Part shown: piece after piece, positions 18,585 to 29,382 of the stretch
Layout: the number at the start of each line of letters is the position of its first letter
How positions within the stretch are numbered: the stretch's first letter is position 1
Assembly (NCBI RefSeq): GCF_003014615.1
Contig: NZ_PYGI01000008.1
Coordinates: 1-64,000, forward strand
Direction of reading: 5' to 3'
DNA length: 64,000 nucleotides
Source of the DNA: Marinobacterium halophilum
GTDB lineage: Bacteria; Pseudomonadota; Gammaproteobacteria; Pseudomonadales; Balneatricaceae
Translations under genes and position numbers: made by a program
Notes under the pieces: model-generated
What the model was told of the DNA's origin: nothing
The model's database searches: none
The model's input: the letters and a program-made list of their open reading frames with translations, nothing else

Positions 18585-19523
18585 TCAGTCCCGGCCCGCC
18601 TGGCTGAACCAGGCGCGGACATGTTCAATATCGGCTTCAATCTGAGTTTTGAGCGCTTCCAGCCCGTCGAAGGCACGCTCGGTGCGGATAAACTGGAGAA
18701 ATTCGACCCGCATCAAGCGGCCATAGATCTCCTCACCGCTGTAATCCAGCAAATGAACCTCCAGCACCGGTTGACGACCATGCACCGTCGGGCGCATGCC
18801 GACATTGCACACGCCCTGCAGGCGTTGGCCGTCGAAATGGGCATGCACGGCAAACACGCCGCGCAACGGGCAAGCATAGCGGTGCATGCGCACGTTGGCA
18901 GTCGGTACGCCGAGCTGGCGGCCCAGTTTCTGTCCGTGCATGACGCGTCCGGTCACGGCATAGCGCCAGCCCAGCAGCCGTTCGGCAAGAGCAAAGTCAT
19001 TCTGCTGCAGTGCTGTACGGATACGGGTACTGCTGACCCGCTCTCCAGCCAGCATGAAGGTAGTGGTGTTCTCAACGCTGAAGCCATGACGCTCGCCAGC
19101 TTCACAGAGCATGGCGAAGTCACCACGACGGTCACAGCCGAAGCGGAAATCGTCACCCACCACAAAATGCTTCACCGCCAGTCCCTGCAGCAGCAGCTCG
19201 TCGATAAAGGCTTCCGCCGACATGCTGCGCAGGCGGGCGTTGAAGGTCAGGCACAGCACGCGGTCGACGCCCTGAGCCGCCAACAGGCGGACCTTTTCGT
19301 CAAACCGGGTCAGCCGTGGCGGAATGCTGTCACCGCCGAAGAACTCACGCGGTTGCGGTTCGAAGATGATCACCACACTGGGCAGTCCCAGTGCAGCCGC
19401 CTTGGCCTTGACCTGCGCCAGCACTCGGGAGTGCCCCTGATGCACACCATCGAAATTACCGATCGTGGCAACGCAGCCACGGTGTCGGTCACGCAAATTG
19501 TGTAAGCCTCGTATCAGTTCCAT
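18585..19523 (-). CDS. ribF: Bifunctional riboflavin kinase / FAD synthetase
   Basis: It phosphorylates riboflavin to FMN and adenylates FMN to FAD. The first half is the nucleotidyltransferase (ATIGNFDGVHQGHS; GDDFRFGCDRRGD; SSTRIR) and the second half is the flavokinase (GVPTANV; RGVFAVHA). The start MELIRGLHN at 19523 fits the family (312 residues); the frame extends 16 codons further without support. First gene before ileS; murJ lies 80 nt upstream of it. Confidence 0.96.
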   Translation of the reverse strand: MELIRGLHNLRDRHRGCVATIGNFDGVHQGHSRVLAQVKAKAAALGLPSVVIIFEPQPREFFGGDSIPPRLTRFDEKVRLLAAQGVDRVLCLTFNARLRSMSAEAFIDELLLQGLAVKHFVVGDDFRFGCDRRGDFAMLCEAGERHGFSVENTTTFMLAGERVSSTRIRTALQQNDFALAERLLGWRYAVTGRVMHGQKLGRQLGVPTANVRMHRYACPLRGVFAVHAHFDGQRLQGVCNVGMRPTVHGRQPVLEVHLLDYSGEEIYGRLMRVEFLQFIRTERAFDGLEALKTQIEADIEHVRAWFSQAGRD

Positions 19524-19603
19524 GCAGTTGCCGAGCCTGCGCCAGAATATGGGGTGCGCAGTATAACGCACTCTGGCGATGGCGAGTACCGCTCAGAAAG
19601 TGT

Positions 19604-21160
19604 TCAGCTGCGCAGGTGACGCACGCGCAAGCCCGTAACCGCCAGCGTCAGCAGATAAACGCCTCCGCCCGCACCCACCAGCAATGCCATCCACTGCACC
19701 CGCTGCCAGACGTCGGCCCGCAGCCAGTCGCCCAATTGCTGCTGGATCAACAGCAGCGTGACGACCAGTGCCAGCGCCGCACTGACCAGCCGCAACAACA
19801 TCGCGCCCCAGCCCGGCTGCCAGCGGAACACGCCTTCCTTGAGCAGACCGTGCAACAACCAACCCGCGTTGAGGAACGCCGACAACGAGGTTGCCAGCGC
19901 CAGTCCGGCATGATCCAGCGGCCACACCAGAATCAGGTTGAACACCATGTTGGCAATCATCGCCTTGACCGCAATTTTCACCGGCGTTTTCGTATCCTGA
20001 CGGGCGAAATAGCCCGGTGCCAGCACCTTGATCAGCATGAAGGCCAGCAGGCCGAAGGCATAGGCACGCAGACTCATCGCCGCCATCAACACATCACGGT
20101 CGGTCATCTGGCCGTAGTGGAACAGGGTCGCAATCAATGGTTCTGCCAGCAGTACCAGCGCCAACGCCGCCGGAACGCCGATCAACAGAATCATGCGGAT
20201 GGCCCAATCCAGCGTGCGCGCAAACCGCTCCGGGCTCTTGTCGGCATGCGTGCGCGACAGGCTGGGCAGGATCACGGTGGCGATGGCAATACCAAACACG
20301 CCCAGTGGCAATTCCGACAGGCGGTCGGAGTAGTACAACCATGACACGCTGCCGGTTTGCAGGAACGACGCCAATACCGTATCCAGCAACAGGTTGATCT
20401 GCGCCACCGACACTCCGAACAGCGCCGGCAACATCAGCTTGAGGATGCGGCGCACGCCTTCATCCTTGAAGTCGGTACGCGGAATCGGCAGCAGGCGCAG
20501 CCGCGCCAGAAACGGCAACTGGAACAGCAGCTGGACGCCACCGGCCATCAACACCCCCCAGGCCAGCGCCATCACCGGCGTTTCCAGCAACGGACTGAGC
20601 CAGATCGCCGAGCCGATCAGGCAGACATTCAGCAGCACCGGGGTAAAGGCCGGGATGGCAAAACGCCCATAGCTGTTGAGAATCGAGCCGCAAAAGGCCG
20701 TCAGCGAAATCAGCAGCAAATAGGGAAAGGTGATCCTCAGCATGTCTGCAGCCAGGGCGAATTTTTCGCCGCCAGCCATGTAAAAGCCGGGAGCAAATAC
20801 CGCCGCCAGCAACGGCGCGCCAATCACGGCGACAACCGTGACCAGCACCAGTACCGACCCCAGTGCGCCGGCGACCCGATGAATCAGCTGTTGTACCGCA
20901 GCCAGATCGCGTTGGCTGCGGTATTCCGACAATACCGGCACGAAGGCCTGGGCAAATGCACCCTCGGCAAACAGACGCCGCAGAAAGTTGGGGATCTTGA
21001 ATGCCACGAAAAAAGCATCGGCGCTGCCGCTGGCACCAAAATACCCCGCCACCACGACATCACGCACCAATCCAAGCACCCGTGACAACAACGTCATGAT
21101 GCCAACCACACTGCTGGAACGCAGCAAACCGCTGCCCGAACTTTTAGCCGCTTCCGCCAC
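19604..21160 (-). CDS. murJ: Lipid II flippase MurJ
   Basis: An inner-membrane flippase of the MOP superfamily that moves lipid II to the periplasmic face for peptidoglycan synthesis. About 14 hydrophobic segments are visible. The N-terminal SRVLGLVRDVVVAGYFG and DAFFVAFKIPNFLRRLFAEGAF are signatures. GTG 21160 is preferred because AGGAAAAC lies just before it; ATG 21199 would add 13 residues (MIGAHFTAG) but has poor spacing. It is divergent from rpsT and upstream of ribF. Confidence 0.95.
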   Translation of the reverse strand: MAEAAKSSGSGLLRSSSVVGIMTLLSRVLGLVRDVVVAGYFGASGSADAFFVAFKIPNFLRRLFAEGAFAQAFVPVLSEYRSQRDLAAVQQLIHRVAGALGSVLVLVTVVAVIGAPLLAAVFAPGFYMAGGEKFALAADMLRITFPYLLLISLTAFCGSILNSYGRFAIPAFTPVLLNVCLIGSAIWLSPLLETPVMALAWGVLMAGGVQLLFQLPFLARLRLLPIPRTDFKDEGVRRILKLMLPALFGVSVAQINLLLDTVLASFLQTGSVSWLYYSDRLSELPLGVFGIAIATVILPSLSRTHADKSPERFARTLDWAIRMILLIGVPAALALVLLAEPLIATLFHYGQMTDRDVLMAAMSLRAYAFGLLAFMLIKVLAPGYFARQDTKTPVKIAVKAMIANMVFNLILVWPLDHAGLALATSLSAFLNAGWLLHGLLKEGVFRWQPGWGAMLLRLVSAALALVVTLLLIQQQLGDWLRADVWQRVQWMALLVGAGGGVYLLTLAVTGLRVRHLRS

Positions 21161-21250
21161 CACGTTTTCCTGCCCCGCCGTAAAATGTGCGCCGATCATA
21201 GCCCTGATTACAAAACAGACAAAGTCTCGCGTCCAAACACCGTCATTTGG

Positions 21251-21279
21251 TTGACATATCCTCGACGAACATGAATAAT
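21251..21279 (+). promoter_or_regulatory. Strong sigma-70 promoter of rpsT
   Basis: TTGACA (21251-21256), 17 nt, AATAAT (21274-21279), followed by the GC-containing start region GTCGCG. The -35 is perfect and the -10 is 5/6. Confidence 0.85.
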
Positions 21280-21346
21280 GTCGCGTCTAATTTTCGGCAT
21301 TGCATCGTCGTAATCTGATCAACTTAAACATTGAAGGAGCCGGATC

Positions 21347-21610
21347 GTGGCTAATTCCGCAGGATCAAAAAAACGCGCTCGCCAGGCGGAGAAGCGTCGT
21401 CAACACAACGCTAGCCTGCGCTCCATGGCGCGCACGTACATGAAAAAAGTCTTCGCCGCTATCGACAGTGGTGACCAGGCTGCAGCTCAGGAAGCGTTCA
21501 AGGTCGCACAGCCGATCATGGACAGCTCGGTAACCAAGGGCATCTTCCACAAGAACAAGATTGCTCGCACCAAGAGCCGCCTGACGACTCGCATCAAGGC
21601 TATGGCGTAA
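21347..21610 (+). CDS. rpsT: 30S ribosomal protein S20
   Basis: An 87-residue primary 16S rRNA-binding protein (bS20): a Lys/Arg-rich N-terminus ([18 protein letters not shown]) and helical remainder ending in [12 protein letters not shown]. The start is GTG at 21347, with AAGGAG seven nt before; non-AUG starts are common in rpsT and take part in autoregulation. It has its own promoter and terminator. Confidence 0.97.
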   Translation: MANSAGSKKRARQAEKRRQHNASLRSMARTYMKKVFAAIDSGDQAAAQEAFKVAQPIMDSSVTKGIFHKNKIARTKSRLTTRIKAMA

Positions 21611-21628
21611 GCCCCAGCCCTTGTGCAT

Positions 21629-21658
21629 AAAAAAAACCGGCATCTGCCGGTTTTTTTT
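21629..21658. terminator. Bidirectional terminator between rpsT and proB
   Basis: AAAAAACCGGCA, TC, TGCCGGTTTTTT: a long stem with A- and T-runs on either side, between convergent genes. Confidence 0.92.
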
Positions 21659-21684
21659 GTTTCTTGTTTCTACTGGCGACTCAA

Positions 21685-22809
21685 TTACGCCAACACAAGA
21701 TTATCCCGGTGCACCAGCTCCACCTCTCCCATGAAGCCCAGCAGGGATTCAATCTCACTGCTCGGACGACCAATGATCCGACGCGCATCTTCCGCACCAT
21801 AATTGGCCAGACCACGCGCTATCACACGCCCATACTCATCCAGCATGATCACCATCTCGCCACGGGAAAAGTCACCACTGACTGAACGCACACCCGCCGG
21901 CAACAAACTCTTGCCCCGCTCGACCAGAGCCGCCACGGCACCCACATCCAGCACCAGCGTGCCACGGGCCTGCAGATGTCCAGCGATCCACTGCTTGCGT
22001 GCCGCCATCGGCTCACGCTCCGGCAACAGCAACGTACCAACAGACTCGGCCGCATGCAGCTTCAACAGCACGTCAGGCTCACGCCCACTGGCGATCACGG
22101 TCACCGCACCGGAACGCGCCGCCAACTTGGCCGCCCGCACCTTGGTCGCCATGCCACCACGACCCAGCTTGCCACCGCCACCAGCCATCGCATCCAGACG
22201 CTCATCACCGGCCATCGCTTCAGGGATCAGCTCTGCATCAGGATTGCTGCGCGGATCAGCGGTGTACAGACCCGACTGATCGGTCAACAGGATCAGCGCA
22301 TCAGCCTCGACCGCATTGGCCACCAAAGCACCCAGGGTGTCATTGTCGCCGAAACGGATCTCGCTGGTCACAACAGTGTCGTTCTCGTTCACCACAGCCA
22401 CCACACCCAGCTCAATCAGGGTGCGCAAGGTGGCACGGGCGTTGAGGTAACGCTTGCGGTTGGACATGTCGTCATGGGTCAGCAGAATCTGCGCCGTATG
22501 CAAACCATGACGCCGGAAGTTGGTCTCATAGGCCTGTACCAGCCCCATTTGACCCACTGCGGCAGCCGCCTGCAGACGGTACACCTCAGGCGGTCGCTCG
22601 GACCAACCCAGACGGGTCATCCCTTCCGCAACCGAACCTGAAGACACCAACACCACTTCGACACCGCGCCGCGTCAGCTCAACCAGCTGATCAACCCAGC
22701 CGGCGATAGCGATCTGATCCAACCCCTGACCATCATTGGTCAGCAGCGCACTGCCGATTTTGACCACCCAGCGTCCCGACTGGGCCAAGCTTTTACGTCC
22801 CGCTGTCAC
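21685..22809 (-). CDS. proB: Glutamate 5-kinase
   Basis: It catalyses the first step of proline synthesis, phosphorylating glutamate. At 374 residues it has the amino-acid kinase domain ([44 protein letters not shown]) and a C-terminal PUA domain (about 285-365). It starts with GTG, preceded by GGAG, 15 nt after the obgE stop. This obgE-proB linkage is common in gammaproteobacteria. proA is not in the window. Confidence 0.97.
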   Translation of the reverse strand: MTAGRKSLAQSGRWVVKIGSALLTNDGQGLDQIAIAGWVDQLVELTRRGVEVVLVSSGSVAEGMTRLGWSERPPEVYRLQAAAAVGQMGLVQAYETNFRRHGLHTAQILLTHDDMSNRKRYLNARATLRTLIELGVVAVVNENDTVVTSEIRFGDNDTLGALVANAVEADALILLTDQSGLYTADPRSNPDAELIPEAMAGDERLDAMAGGGGKLGRGGMATKVRAAKLAARSGAVTVIASGREPDVLLKLHAAESVGTLLLPEREPMAARKQWIAGHLQARGTLVLDVGAVAALVERGKSLLPAGVRSVSGDFSRGEMVIMLDEYGRVIARGLANYGAEDARRIIGRPSSEIESLLGFMGEVELVHRDNLVLA

Positions 22810-22824
22810 CTTGCTCGTACTCCG

Positions 22825-24042
<1,218 letters not shown>

Positions 24043-24125
24043 TCATTCCGGGAGCGCCCCTGAGGATACACCCTAAAACAGGCGCCGACAGCCGTATAGC
24101 TGCAGGGAACACCGAATTCACAACG

Positions 24126-24154
24126 AAAAAAGCTCCGCCTGGGCGGAGCTTTTT
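24126..24154 (-). terminator. Terminator after rpmA
   Basis: AAAAAGCTCCGCC, TG, GGCGGAGCTTTTT: a stem flanked by A and T runs between rpmA and obgE. It probably reduces read-through into obgE. Confidence 0.85.
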
Positions 24155-24175
24155 AACGCAAGTGTCGCTCACTGC

Positions 24176-24433
24176 TTATGCAGGAACAATGCTCACGTAT
24201 TTACGGTTGTTCGGGCCTTTGACCTCGAACTTCACAACGCCATTGGCAGTTGCGAACAGGGTGTGGTCCTTGCCCAGACCAACATTGGTGCCGGCGTGGA
24301 ACTTGGTGCCACGCTGACGAACCAGGATGTTACCAGCCAGAACTGCCTGACCACCGAAGCGCTTTACACCCAGACGCTTGGATTGCGAGTCGCGGCCGTT
24401 ACGCGTTGAGCCGCCAGCTTTCTTATGAGCCAT
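24176..24433 (-). CDS. rpmA: 50S ribosomal protein L27
   Basis: An 85-residue bL27, whose N-terminal tail reaches the peptidyl transferase centre. It begins [16 protein letters not shown], the canonical start with no cleavable extension, and has [17 protein letters not shown]. It lies 25 nt downstream of rplU, the conserved rplU-rpmA pair. Confidence 0.98.
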   Translation of the reverse strand: MAHKKAGGSTRNGRDSQSKRLGVKRFGGQAVLAGNILVRQRGTKFHAGTNVGLGKDHTLFATANGVVKFEVKGPNNRKYVSIVPA

Positions 24434-24458
24434 TCTTCAATACTCCTAATTCGGTTAT

Positions 24459-24770
24459 TCAGGCACTGATGCCAGTGATCTTGACTTCAGTGAACCACTG
24501 ACGGTGACCCTGACGCTTCATGTGGTGCTTACGACGACGGAACTTGATGATGGTCACTTTATCGCCACGGCCGTGAGAAACGACTTCTGCAGCCACTTTA
24601 GCACCTTCAACAACCGGCGCACCGACTTTGATGTCATCGCCATTGCCAACCAGCAAAACGCGGTCGAACTCAACGTTGGAACCGGCTTCAACAGCCAGTT
24701 TTTCCAGCTTCAGTGTCTGTCCTTCCTGCACACGGTACTGCTTACCGCCGCTTACGATTACTGCAAACAT
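24459..24770 (-). CDS. rplU: 50S ribosomal protein L21
   Basis: A 103-residue bL21 that binds 23S rRNA. It reads [18 protein letters not shown] at the start and [16 protein letters not shown] near the end, both family signatures. ATG 24770 is placed after GGAGAAAAGC; an in-frame ATG four codons earlier lacks spacing. First gene of rplU-rpmA. Confidence 0.98.
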   Translation of the reverse strand: MFAVIVSGGKQYRVQEGQTLKLEKLAVEAGSNVEFDRVLLVGNGDDIKVGAPVVEGAKVAAEVVSHGRGDKVTIIKFRRRKHHMKRQGHRQWFTEVKITGISA

Positions 24771-24892
24771 GCTTTTCTCCAAGGTTTCACCTGCCCGGCT
24801 ACTGGATACGAAACCTACTTCTAATGGCCGAAATCAACCGATTTCTGGCACCCTATGGTAGGGAGCGTTTTGGGACAGGTTTAAGGCGCGGA

Positions 24893-24922
24893 ATTTTACT
24901 GCAAGCGACCCCCTCGCCGCAA
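24893..24922 (-). promoter_or_regulatory. Sigma-70 promoter of rplU-rpmA
   Basis: On the minus strand TTGCGG (24922-24917), 18 nt, TAAAAT (24898-24893), then the GC-rich discriminator TCCGCGCC, typical of stringently controlled ribosomal promoters. The leader to rplU is about 115 nt. Confidence 0.6.
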
Positions 24923-24973
24923 GTATTTTCACCCCCTGAAGCACCGATATTGCACTGCCACTGTTGCCCCGAC

Positions 24974-25002
24974 TTGACACTCCGCTGGCCGCCGCCTAGC
25001 AT
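24974..25002 (+). promoter_or_regulatory. Sigma-70 promoter of ispB
   Basis: TTGACA (24974-24979), 17 nt, TAGCAT (24997-25002): perfect -35, 4/6 -10, about 35 nt before the ispB ATG and back to back with the rplU promoter. Confidence 0.65.
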
Positions 25003-25038
25003 GCGGCGGGTGTTCAGTCCATATACAGATCCCTGTCG

Positions 25039-26007
25039 ATGCAGCCACACCAGCTAAACCCGGCGATTGAGCCGCAATTTGATGCCGTTACCGATTACAT
25101 CCTCAACCACTTGGGCTCCAATGTCCCGTTGGTGGAAAAAATCGGGCATTACATCGTATCCGGGGGCGGCAAGCGCCTGCGCCCACTGTTGGTTCTGCTC
25201 AGTGCCAATGCCTGTGGTTACAAGGGTGAACAGCATATTCCGCTGGCCGCAATCATTGAATTTATCCACACCGCCACGCTGCTGCATGACGATGTTGTGG
25301 ACAACTCCGATCTGCGTCGTGGCAACGCCACCGCCAATGCCAAATGGGGTAATGCCCCCAGCGTACTGGTTGGCGACTTCCTGTACTCACGCGCCTTTCA
25401 AATAATGGTCGAGATCGGCTGCATGGAAATCATGCAGGTCATCTCCCACGCCACCACCGTGATCGCCGAAGGTGAAGTGCTACAGCTGCTCAATCAGCGT
25501 AACCCGGACATCACCGAAGATTCCTACATGCAGGTAATCCTCGGCAAGACCGCAATGCTGTTTGAAGCCGCAACCGAGGTCGGAGCCATTCTGGCCACGG
25601 CTCCGGCTGCCGAGCAGGAGGCCATGCGCCTGTACGGCCGGTATCTGGGCATCGCGTTCCAGATCGTTGACGACCTTATGGATTACCTGTCCGACAGCGC
25701 CACCATGGGCAAAAATGTCGGTGATGACCTGGCCGAAGGCAAAGCTACCTTGCCGCTGATCTACGCCATGCGTGTCGGCACCGACGACGAGCGCAAACTG
25801 ATTCGTCGCGCCATTCGTGAAGGCGGCCTGGACGACCTGCAACCGGTGATGGATATTGTTCACCGCACCGGAGCCATCGACTATACGCGCCAGCAGGCTC
25901 AGGCCGAACTGGACAAGGCCGTACAGGTACTGGACGCGCTGCCTGCCAGCTCGTTCCGCGATACGCTGATCACCCTGACCGAACAGGCACTCGAACGGAC
26001 CAGCTAA
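25039..26007 (+). CDS. ispB: Octaprenyl diphosphate synthase
   Basis: A trans-prenyltransferase (322 residues) that makes the ubiquinone side chain. First aspartate-rich motif LLHDDVVD (Asp84, Asp85, Asp88), second QIVDDLMDY (Asp211, Asp212, Asp215), plus GGGKRLRP. It is divergent from rplU, as in E. coli and pseudomonads. Its stop overlaps the tpm stop by four bases on the opposite strand. The ribosome binding site is poor. Chain length (C40 or C45) cannot be told from sequence by eye. Confidence 0.95.
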   Translation: MQPHQLNPAIEPQFDAVTDYILNHLGSNVPLVEKIGHYIVSGGGKRLRPLLVLLSANACGYKGEQHIPLAAIIEFIHTATLLHDDVVDNSDLRRGNATANAKWGNAPSVLVGDFLYSRAFQIMVEIGCMEIMQVISHATTVIAEGEVLQLLNQRNPDITEDSYMQVILGKTAMLFEAATEVGAILATAPAAEQEAMRLYGRYLGIAFQIVDDLMDYLSDSATMGKNVGDDLAEGKATLPLIYAMRVGTDDERKLIRRAIREGGLDDLQPVMDIVHRTGAIDYTRQQAQAELDKAVQVLDALPASSFRDTLITLTEQALERTS

Positions 26008-26630
26008 ACCGCTGCCTGCCGCGTGAGGTGGTACGCCACTTCACGGCGGCCGTTTTCCGCCTCGGCCTGATCCAGGCGCACCACCGTAAATGCCGGTTCA
26101 AACAGCTTCCGTACCTCAGCTTCCGGCACGGGAAACGGTGGCCCCTCACTGCCGGTAAACTCAAGCGTCACCAACAACATTTCGACCCCCGCCGTCAGCT
26201 GCTGACTCAGGTGTTGTGCGTACATCCGGCGTTGCGCCGGCGGCAATGCAATCAGCGCAGCGCGATCATACACGGCGGCCACGTCACCCCAATGTTCACG
26301 CCCCAGATCAAAAATATCTGCACACCAGAGGGTAATGCCGTCCCGCTCACGGGTATGCCCCTGCGGCACCGCCACAGGGGTGACCTGAGTACCATGTTCA
26401 ACAAAGAAATCTCGACAGGCCAGATCACTCAGCTCAACCCCGACAACCGGGTGTCCCTGCTCACGTAACCACAGCATATCACTCGATTTTCCGCACAAAG
26501 GCACCAGTACCGCTGCATCCCTGGAAATCCCCAAACGGGACCAGTATTGCTGCAGCCAGGGGTTGATACCGGACTGGTGGAAGCCGATGCGTCCCTCCCG
26601 CCAGCGGGCGTGCCAGAATGCATGCTCCAT
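26004..26630 (-). CDS. tpm: Thiopurine S-methyltransferase
   Basis: A SAM-dependent methyltransferase of 208 residues. In bacteria the family methylates thiopurines and selenium or tellurium compounds. Signatures: WHARWREGRIGFHQSGIN at the N-terminus, VLVPLCGKSSDMLWLREQGH (SAM site), GVELSDLA, and YDRAALIALPPAQR. ATG 26630 follows GGGGAGACAGTG. It converges on ispB with a 4-nt overlap of stop codons, so antisense interference is possible. Confidence 0.95.
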   Translation of the reverse strand: MEHAFWHARWREGRIGFHQSGINPWLQQYWSRLGISRDAAVLVPLCGKSSDMLWLREQGHPVVGVELSDLACRDFFVEHGTQVTPVAVPQGHTRERDGITLWCADIFDLGREHWGDVAAVYDRAALIALPPAQRRMYAQHLSQQLTAGVEMLLVTLEFTGSEGPPFPVPEAEVRKLFEPAFTVVRLDQAEAENGRREVAYHLTRQAAV

Positions 26631-26683
26631 CACTGTCTCCCCTCACTTAGGCTAATAGATGAGCAAATTACATGACTCAGCTC

Positions 26684-26712
26684 GTGCCTGAAAGGCATCA
26701 AAACGGTATAAT
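26684..26712 (+). promoter_or_regulatory. fabA promoter with an inverted repeat in the -35 region
   Basis: A perfect TATAAT (26707-26712) has a weak -35 (GTGCCT, 26684-26689). The inverted repeat TGCCT-GAA-AGGCA (26685-26697) covers the -35 and the start of the spacer. A weak -35 next to a dyad suggests regulator control, as known for fabA in other bacteria, but the motif does not match FadR, FabR or DesT sites that I know. Confidence 0.5.
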
Positions 26713-26754
26713 CGCCGAAATATTGATGAAATGTCTCTGGATATACGGTTTCTT

Positions 26755-27270
26755 ATGACACGACCTTCCTCATTTGAACGCGAAGCGCTGCTTGAGTGCG
26801 GCCACGGCGAAATGTTCGGCCCGGGCAATGCACAATTGCCGGTCGGTAATATGCTGATGCTGGATCGCATCATCACCATCAACGCCGATGGCGGCCAGTA
26901 CGGCAAGGGCGAGATCATTGCCGAGCTGGATATCCGTCCTGACCTGTGGTTTTTCGACTGCCATTTCCCCGGCGATCCAGTCATGCCCGGCTGCCTGGGT
27001 CTGGATGCCATGTGGCAGCTGGTTGGTTTCTTCCTTGGCTGGCGCGGCAATGAAGGCCGCGGACGCGCACTGGGTTCGGGTGAAGTAAAATTCACCGGTC
27101 AGGTGCTGCCCACCGCCAGCAAGGTAACCTACCATATCGAGCTGAAGCGCGTGATCGAGCGCAAGCTGGTCATGGGCATCGCTGACGGCACCCTGGCAGT
27201 GGATGGCCGCGTCATCTACACCGCCAAGGATCTGCGCGTCGGCCTGTTCAAGCAGACTGATAACTTCTGA
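26755..27270 (+). CDS. fabA: 3-hydroxydecanoyl-ACP dehydratase/isomerase FabA
   Basis: It dehydrates 3-hydroxydecanoyl-ACP and isomerises the product to cis-3-decenoyl-ACP, the entry to anaerobic unsaturated fatty acid synthesis. With ATG 26755 the length is 171 residues, equal to E. coli, and the catalytic His70 (CHFPGDPV) and Asp84 (LGLDAMWQ) fall at E. coli numbering. An upstream in-frame ATG 26731 adds eight residues. Neither start has a strong Shine-Dalgarno. It is followed by fabB 73 nt later, the conserved pair. Confidence 0.97.
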   Translation: MTRPSSFEREALLECGHGEMFGPGNAQLPVGNMLMLDRIITINADGGQYGKGEIIAELDIRPDLWFFDCHFPGDPVMPGCLGLDAMWQLVGFFLGWRGNEGRGRALGSGEVKFTGQVLPTASKVTYHIELKRVIERKLVMGIADGTLAVDGRVIYTAKDLRVGLFKQTDNF

Positions 27271-27343
27271 GCTGAACTTCCAGCTCGGCAGGCTGCCTAT
27301 AATAAGATTGAACCTTGTTGAATGATTTGAAGAGAGGCTACAC

Positions 27344-28561
27344 ATGCGACGCGTCGTAGTGACCGGTATGGGAATCGTATCCTGCCTGGGCAACGATCTG
27401 GACACTGTTCTGGACTCCCTGAAGCAGGGCCGCTCCGGTATCAAGTTTCAGCCGGAATACAAAGAGCTCGGCTTCCGCAGCCAAGTGGCGGGCAGCATTG
27501 ATATCGATCTGGATTCCCTGATCGACCGCAAGCTGCGTCGTTTCATGGGCAATGCTGCCGCTTATGCCTATCTGGCGATGAAGCAGGCAATCGAAGATTC
27601 CGAGCTGAGCGAAGAGCAGGTTTCCAATGTCCGTACCGGCCTGATCGCCGGTTCCGGTGGTGCCTCCTCGGCCGATATCGTTGAAACGGCTGATATCCTG
27701 CGCACCAAGGGCGTCCGTCGTGTCGGTCCTTACCGCGTAACCCGCACCATGGGCTCAACGGTTTCAGCCTGTCTGGCCACCCCGTTCAAGATCAAGGGCG
27801 TGAACTACTCCATCACCTCTGCCTGCGCCACCAGCGCGCACTGCATCGGTAACGCAATGGAGCAGATTCAGCTGGGCAAACAGGACGTTGTCTTTGCCGG
27901 TGGCGGTGAAGAGCTGCACTGGTCCCTGAGCGTCATGTTTGACGCCATGGGCGCCCTGTCCAGCAAGTACAACGAGACGCCGGAAAAAGCCTCCCGTGCC
28001 TATGACGCCAACCGTGACGGTTTTGTCATCGCTGGCGGTGCCGGCATGCTGGTACTGGAAGAGCTGGAACACGCCAAGGCGCGCGGCGCGAAGATCTACG
28101 CCGAGCTGACCGGTTACGGTGCCACTTCCGACGGTTACGACATGGTCGCTCCGTCCGGCGAAGGCGCGGTCCGCTGCATGCAGCAGGCCATGGCCACCGT
28201 CGATGGCCCGATCGACTATATCAACTCGCACGGCACCTCCACCCCGGCCGGTGATATCCAGGAACTGAAGGCGATGAAGCAGACCTTTGGCGATTCAATG
28301 CCGCCGGTCAGCTCCACCAAGTCATTGACCGGTCACTCTCTGGGCGCTACCGGCGTACAGGAAGCGATCTACTCGATCCTGATGCAGCAGAACAACTTCA
28401 TCTGCGCGTCGGCCAATATCGAGGAACTGGACCCGGAAGCAGCCGGTCTGCCGGTTGTGACCGAACGCAAGGACGACGTCGAGCTCAACCGCGTCATGTC
28501 CAACAGCTTCGGTTTCGGCGGCACCAACTCAACACTGGTGTTCGAGAAGTACACCGGCTGA
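27344..28561 (+). CDS. fabB: 3-oxoacyl-ACP synthase I (FabB)
   Basis: A condensing enzyme that extends cis-3-decenoyl-ACP made by FabA. At 405 residues it has the Cys-His-His triad: Cys161 (SACATSAHC), His296 ([11 protein letters not shown]) and His331 ([12 protein letters not shown]), with Lys326. GAGAGG precedes the ATG. It forms an operon with fabA and ends at a strong terminator. Confidence 0.97.
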   Translation: MRRVVVTGMGIVSCLGNDLDTVLDSLKQGRSGIKFQPEYKELGFRSQVAGSIDIDLDSLIDRKLRRFMGNAAAYAYLAMKQAIEDSELSEEQVSNVRTGLIAGSGGASSADIVETADILRTKGVRRVGPYRVTRTMGSTVSACLATPFKIKGVNYSITSACATSAHCIGNAMEQIQLGKQDVVFAGGGEELHWSLSVMFDAMGALSSKYNETPEKASRAYDANRDGFVIAGGAGMLVLEELEHAKARGAKIYAELTGYGATSDGYDMVAPSGEGAVRCMQQAMATVDGPIDYINSHGTSTPAGDIQELKAMKQTFGDSMPPVSSTKSLTGHSLGATGVQEAIYSILMQQNNFICASANIEELDPEAAGLPVVTERKDDVELNRVMSNSFGFGGTNSTLVFEKYTG

Positions 28562-28584
28562 GTGTCAGGCTAGCCCCGTCCATA

Positions 28585-28613
28585 AAAAAACCCGCTTACA
28601 AAGCGGGTTTTTT
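28585..28613. terminator. Terminator between fabB and plsC
   Basis: AAAAAACCCGCTT, ACA, AAGCGGGTTTTTT: a stem with A- and T-runs on both sides, serving the convergent fabB and plsC. Confidence 0.92.
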
Positions 28614-28637
28614 GTGCCTGTTATAACAGAGTAAGGA

Positions 28638-29381
28638 TCAATCCAGGCTGCCTTGCGCCCGCATGGTCTGCTCCAGCCAGCCAGCCGTGGCCTCATGTAC
28701 CTCTTCTACGGTTTTACCTCGGGTATCAACCGCCGGTCCAACCGCCACTTCAACCGTACCCGGATATTTGATGAACGACTTGCCGGGCCAGAACAGGCCG
28801 GCATTGTGTGCAACCGGGATGATCGGCACCTCACTGCTCACCGCCAACATGGCACCGCCCTTGTTCAATTTGCCCAGTTTACCCACCGGCAGCCGCGTCC
28901 CCTGCGGGAAAATCAACAGCGGGATACCGGCCTGCAAGCGGGCCTTGCCCTGCTCCAGCAACTGCTTGAGTGCACCACGGCGCTTGCTGCGGTCCAGCGC
29001 GATCGGCTTGAGCAGCGCCAGCGCCCAACCAAACAGCGGAATGCGCAGCAACTCACGCTTGAGCACGACAGACTGCGGCCCGATCAACAATTGGAAATAC
29101 AGGGTTTCCCACTCGCTCTGATGGTTGGCAATGACGACATAGCTGCCTTGTGTCGGCAGGTGTTCACGCCCGGTCACGCTCACCTTCACCCCACAGCAGA
29201 TACGCAACCAGGCAATATCAAACGCGTTGAGCAGGGTAAAAAACCGAAAGCGCGCCCGGAACGGTAACAAGGGGCCAACGATAAGACAGATGATCGAAAA
29301 TACGATGGTCACCGGATAGAAACCGGCATAGAACACCAGTGAACGCAAAAACAGTATGGGCGTAGCCTTGGGTGTTCTCAT
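28638..29381 (-). CDS. plsC: 1-acyl-sn-glycerol-3-phosphate acyltransferase
   Basis: A membrane enzyme (247 residues) that makes phosphatidic acid from lysophosphatidic acid. A hydrophobic N-terminus (about 10-40) anchors it. Motif I is NHQSEWE, so the HX4D aspartate is Glu92 after His87, a variant I believe occurs in a proteobacterial subfamily. Motif III is FPQGTR. Its Shine-Dalgarno (GGAGGT) is formed by the two terminal Gly codons of moaD, so it is the last gene of the acyltransferase-moaC-moaD-plsC transcript. Substrate is inferred from family. Confidence 0.9.
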   Translation of the reverse strand: MRTPKATPILFLRSLVFYAGFYPVTIVFSIICLIVGPLLPFRARFRFFTLLNAFDIAWLRICCGVKVSVTGREHLPTQGSYVVIANHQSEWETLYFQLLIGPQSVVLKRELLRIPLFGWALALLKPIALDRSKRRGALKQLLEQGKARLQAGIPLLIFPQGTRLPVGKLGKLNKGGAMLAVSSEVPIIPVAHNAGLFWPGKSFIKYPGTVEVAVGPAVDTRGKTVEEVHEATAGWLEQTMRAQGSLD

Positions 29382-29382
29382 C

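Noticed and set aside
16857-19505. 882-codon open frame on the plus strand
   Set aside because: It runs antisense through ileS and ribF, both certain; it arises from the codon bias of those genes.
28638-29381. PlsC HX4E motif as evidence of a dead enzyme
   Set aside because: NHQSxWE with FPQGTR appears to be a normal variant of a proteobacterial PlsC subfamily, so loss of activity is not supported.
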